Source of the DNA: Halieaceae bacterium
GTDB taxonomy: Bacteria > Pseudomonadota > Gammaproteobacteria > Pseudomonadales > Halieaceae
Reading direction: 5' to 3'
Length of the DNA: 7,823 nucleotides
NCBI GenBank assembly: GCA_009886815.1
Contig: QXYP01000112.1
Span: 1 to 7,823, forward strand
The position numbers were made by a program, and so were the translations under genes. The notes below the pieces were generated by a model. It had not been told where the DNA came from. It made no database searches and saw only the letters and a list, made by a program, of their open reading frames with translations. The number at the start of each line of letters is the position of its first letter. Position 1 is the stretch's first letter. Positions 6,538 to 7,823 of this stretch are shown piece by piece.

Positions 6538-7185
6538 ATGTATTATGAAATTGCAGCCAATGACCACGGACTGCCCCACGACCCTCTTAAGGCCCTAGTG
6601 GCACCTCGCCCCATTGGTTGGATCAGCTCACTCAGCGCCGATGGCGTACCTAACCTTGCCCCCTACAGCTTTTTTAATATGCTAGCGGTGTCACCCGCTA
6701 TTGTTGGATTTTCTAGCGGTATGCGCAAAGACTCTCAAAACAACATTGAAGAAACCGGTGAGTTTGTTTACAACTTTGCCTCGGTGGATTTAATTGATGC
6801 CGTCAACATCTCATCCTCCCACGTGCCCAATACGGTCAACGAATTTGAGCTAGCCGGCGTGACTGCCGTCGCCTCTACCTGCGTGAAAGCACCCAGAGTT
6901 GCCGAAGCCCATGCACACCTCGAATGCGAATACTTACAGACAGTGGCATTGCCTCACGTTTCAGGGAAGGAAATCCCTTGGAGCCTAATTTTAGGACGGG
7001 TAGTTGCCGTACACATTGACGATGCGTTTATTAAAGACGGTCTTGTCGACACTGTGGGCATGCAACCCCTGACACGGATGGGTTACATGGATTACGGCGT
7101 ATTGAGCCATAAGATCACCAAAGAGCGTCCTGAGGAAATTGGCAACATGGACCTCTCGGGCCTCTCCAAGCAATTGGCAAAGTAG
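6538..7185 (+). CDS. Flavin reductase family protein (DIM6/NTAB-like, FMN-binding split barrel)
   Basis: A 215-residue cytoplasmic protein of the flavin-reductase-like family, which binds FMN and in characterised members reduces flavin with NAD(P)H, often to supply a monooxygenase. Seen: an N-terminal signature DPLKALVAPRPIGWISSLSADG (about 15-36), PNLAPYSFFNMLAVSP (about 39-54), and RKDSQNNIEETGEFVYNF (about 63-80); the first two lie in the flavin-binding region of the family. Length is normal. ATG at 6538 is preceded by GAGG eight bases upstream. It stands alone on the plus strand and is transcribed away from pit. No monooxygenase or oxidoreductase partner is visible, so the physiological substrate is unknown. 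Confidence 0.9.
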   Translation: MYYEIAANDHGLPHDPLKALVAPRPIGWISSLSADGVPNLAPYSFFNMLAVSPAIVGFSSGMRKDSQNNIEETGEFVYNFASVDLIDAVNISSSHVPNTVNEFELAGVTAVASTCVKAPRVAEAHAHLECEYLQTVALPHVSGKEIPWSLILGRVVAVHIDDAFIKDGLVDTVGMQPLTRMGYMDYGVLSHKITKERPEEIGNMDLSGLSKQLAK

Positions 7186-7523
7186 CTTGCGATCACCATA
7201 GGGCCATGATGAAGCTGAAGCCTCAGGGTCGATGTGGGTACGCTCCAAAAAAACTGATGTCGCGGCTCTTTAAGTGGGTTTTACAAGGAGCGCAAAAAAG
7301 TGATTGTCGGGCGCAATTTTCCCTCGTTACCCACTGCCCATTTTTTTATCGGCGCCTGACGTTATCGTCTTCTCAGTCGCACAAAACCGGCGCGTGAGAG
7401 CCTAACCCAGACCCAGCGTAAACGCCTACCTCACCGACCAAGCCCACGCAGCGTCGCTACACCTAACATCGAAAAACGGGTTGGCCCCTCGTTGAGACGA
7501 AACGAAGACGCCTTGAGGCCCAC
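7186..7523. other. Intergenic region between convergent genes
   Basis: About 340 bp without a supported gene; the 63-codon plus-strand frame at 7206-7397 has no family resemblance. It should contain the 3' end of the flavin reductase transcript. A long-looped inverted repeat before a T run (7273-7347) is the only terminator-like element in that direction. Confidence 0.5.
7273..7347 (+). terminator. Possible weak terminator of the flavin reductase transcript
   Basis: AGTGGGT (7273-7279) pairs with ACCCACT (7329-7335), and seven T residues follow at 7341-7347. The 49-base loop contains a small ATTGT/GCAAT hairpin. The long loop and the five-base gap before the T run make this a weak call. Confidence 0.27.
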
Positions 7524-7548
7524 AAAAAAAGCCCCGGTAACGGGGCTT
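7524..7548 (-). terminator. Strong intrinsic terminator of the choice-of-anchor gene
   Basis: AAGCCCCG (7529-7536) and CGGGGCTT (7541-7548) form a perfect 8-bp GC-rich stem with a four-base loop. On the minus strand the stem runs into seven T residues (complement of 7524-7530). It starts 33 bp after the stop codon at 7582. On the plus strand the following bases are TTAAGTC, so it works mainly for the minus-strand gene. Confidence 0.92.
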
Positions 7549-7581
7549 AAGTCTTCGAGTCTAAAACGGACTTACAACGGT

Positions 7582-7823
7582 TTAAGTCATTTTTAACCGT
7601 CGAACGCCCAGCCAGCCGATCAACCCTGCTGCCAGCCCCAAGAGCCATATTGGTAACGGAACAGGCACTATAGGTCGCTTACTTGCTGGATAGGCTAACG
7701 CCACCGGGTCTCTCAGGGTGCCTGGGGTTTTATCCAGGTCGAGATCGCCATCGTCAGTGATGCTGTAGGTCACGCTCTGAACCCCGATCACCGCATCCTC
7801 AATCACATTCCAATCACCGGCAT
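7582..7823 (-). CDS. C-terminal end of a choice-of-anchor U-type surface protein with membrane-anchor/sorting tail (partial)
   Basis: The reading frame is open to the right edge, so only the last 79 complete codons are seen; the GTG at 7806 is internal. The visible part reads GDWNVIEDAVIGVQSVTYSI, then an acidic DDGDLDLD stretch and a DPVALA segment. This matches the style of the 'choice-of-anchor U' domain found just before C-terminal sorting signals. A Pro-rich hinge VPVPLP follows, then one hydrophobic helix (WLLGLAAGLIGWLGV) and a basic end RRLKMT, the three-part layout of PEP-CTERM/IPTL-CTERM tails. The canonical PEP is absent, replaced by PLPIW. The protein is expected to be secreted, held in the membrane by this tail and possibly processed. 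Its main domain and function lie outside the window. Confidence 0.72.
   Translation of the reverse strand, partial: AGDWNVIEDAVIGVQSVTYSITDDGDLDLDKTPGTLRDPVALAYPASKRPIVPVPLPIWLLGLAAGLIGWLGVRRLKMT

Noticed and set aside
6341..6598. 85-codon plus-strand frame overlapping the flavin reductase start
   Set aside because: TTG start without ribosome site; it overlaps the well-supported ATG at 6538 in another frame, and the product has no recognisable features.
7206..7397. 63-codon plus-strand frame after the flavin reductase gene
   Set aside because: No ribosome site of note, no domain, basic low-quality composition; probably chance.

Overview
The window looks like a chromosomal segment from a marine gammaproteobacterium. 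The best taxonomic hint is the isocitrate dehydrogenase at the left edge. It is a long, atypical type II-like enzyme resembling the NAD-specific enzyme I recall from Congregibacter litoralis (OM60/NOR5 clade, Halieaceae). The outer-membrane porin, PHO4-family transporter and choice-of-anchor surface protein fit a Gram-negative aquatic bacterium. No mobile elements, rRNA, tRNA or CRISPR were recognised.

Layout from left to right. Positions 1-1401 (minus): 5' part (467 codons) of an isocitrate dehydrogenase that runs off the left edge. Positions 1402-1905: 504 bp without a gene, holding an 18-bp near-palindrome, a 9-bp direct repeat and, at its right end, a hairpin just after the porin stop. 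Positions 1906-3378 (minus): phosphate-selective (OprP/OprO-type) porin. Positions 3379-3936: intergenic, with a PhoB-box promoter immediately before the porin. Positions 3937-4617 (minus): DUF47 / PhoU-divergent protein. Positions 4769-6049 (minus): PiT inorganic phosphate transporter, preceded by a second PhoB-box promoter. Positions 6122-6537: long intergenic region with an AT-rich stretch and a 10+10 bp inverted repeat. Positions 6538-7185 (plus): flavin-reductase family protein. Positions 7186-7581: mostly empty, ending in a strong terminator for the minus strand. Positions 7582-7823 (minus): C-terminal end of a choice-of-anchor U-type surface protein with a membrane-anchor/sorting tail, entering from the right edge.

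The central block (about 1.9-6.1 kb) is a phosphate-acquisition locus. The porin would pass phosphate across the outer membrane, PiT would move it across the inner membrane, and the DUF47 protein is the usual partner or modulator of PiT. Two promoters carry PhoB-type direct repeats with an 11-bp period and a -10 element 10-11 bp downstream. This is the layout of PhoB-activated promoters, so the inference is that porin and PiT-DUF47 are both induced in phosphate starvation. A PiT transporter under positive Pho control is a departure from the best-known rhizobial case, where PhoB represses pit.

The most unusual protein is the isocitrate dehydrogenase. Its catalytic segment is duplicated inside one chain, and the two copies have lost complementary sets of active-site residues. 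This suggests that a single chain carries a 'pseudo-dimer' active site.
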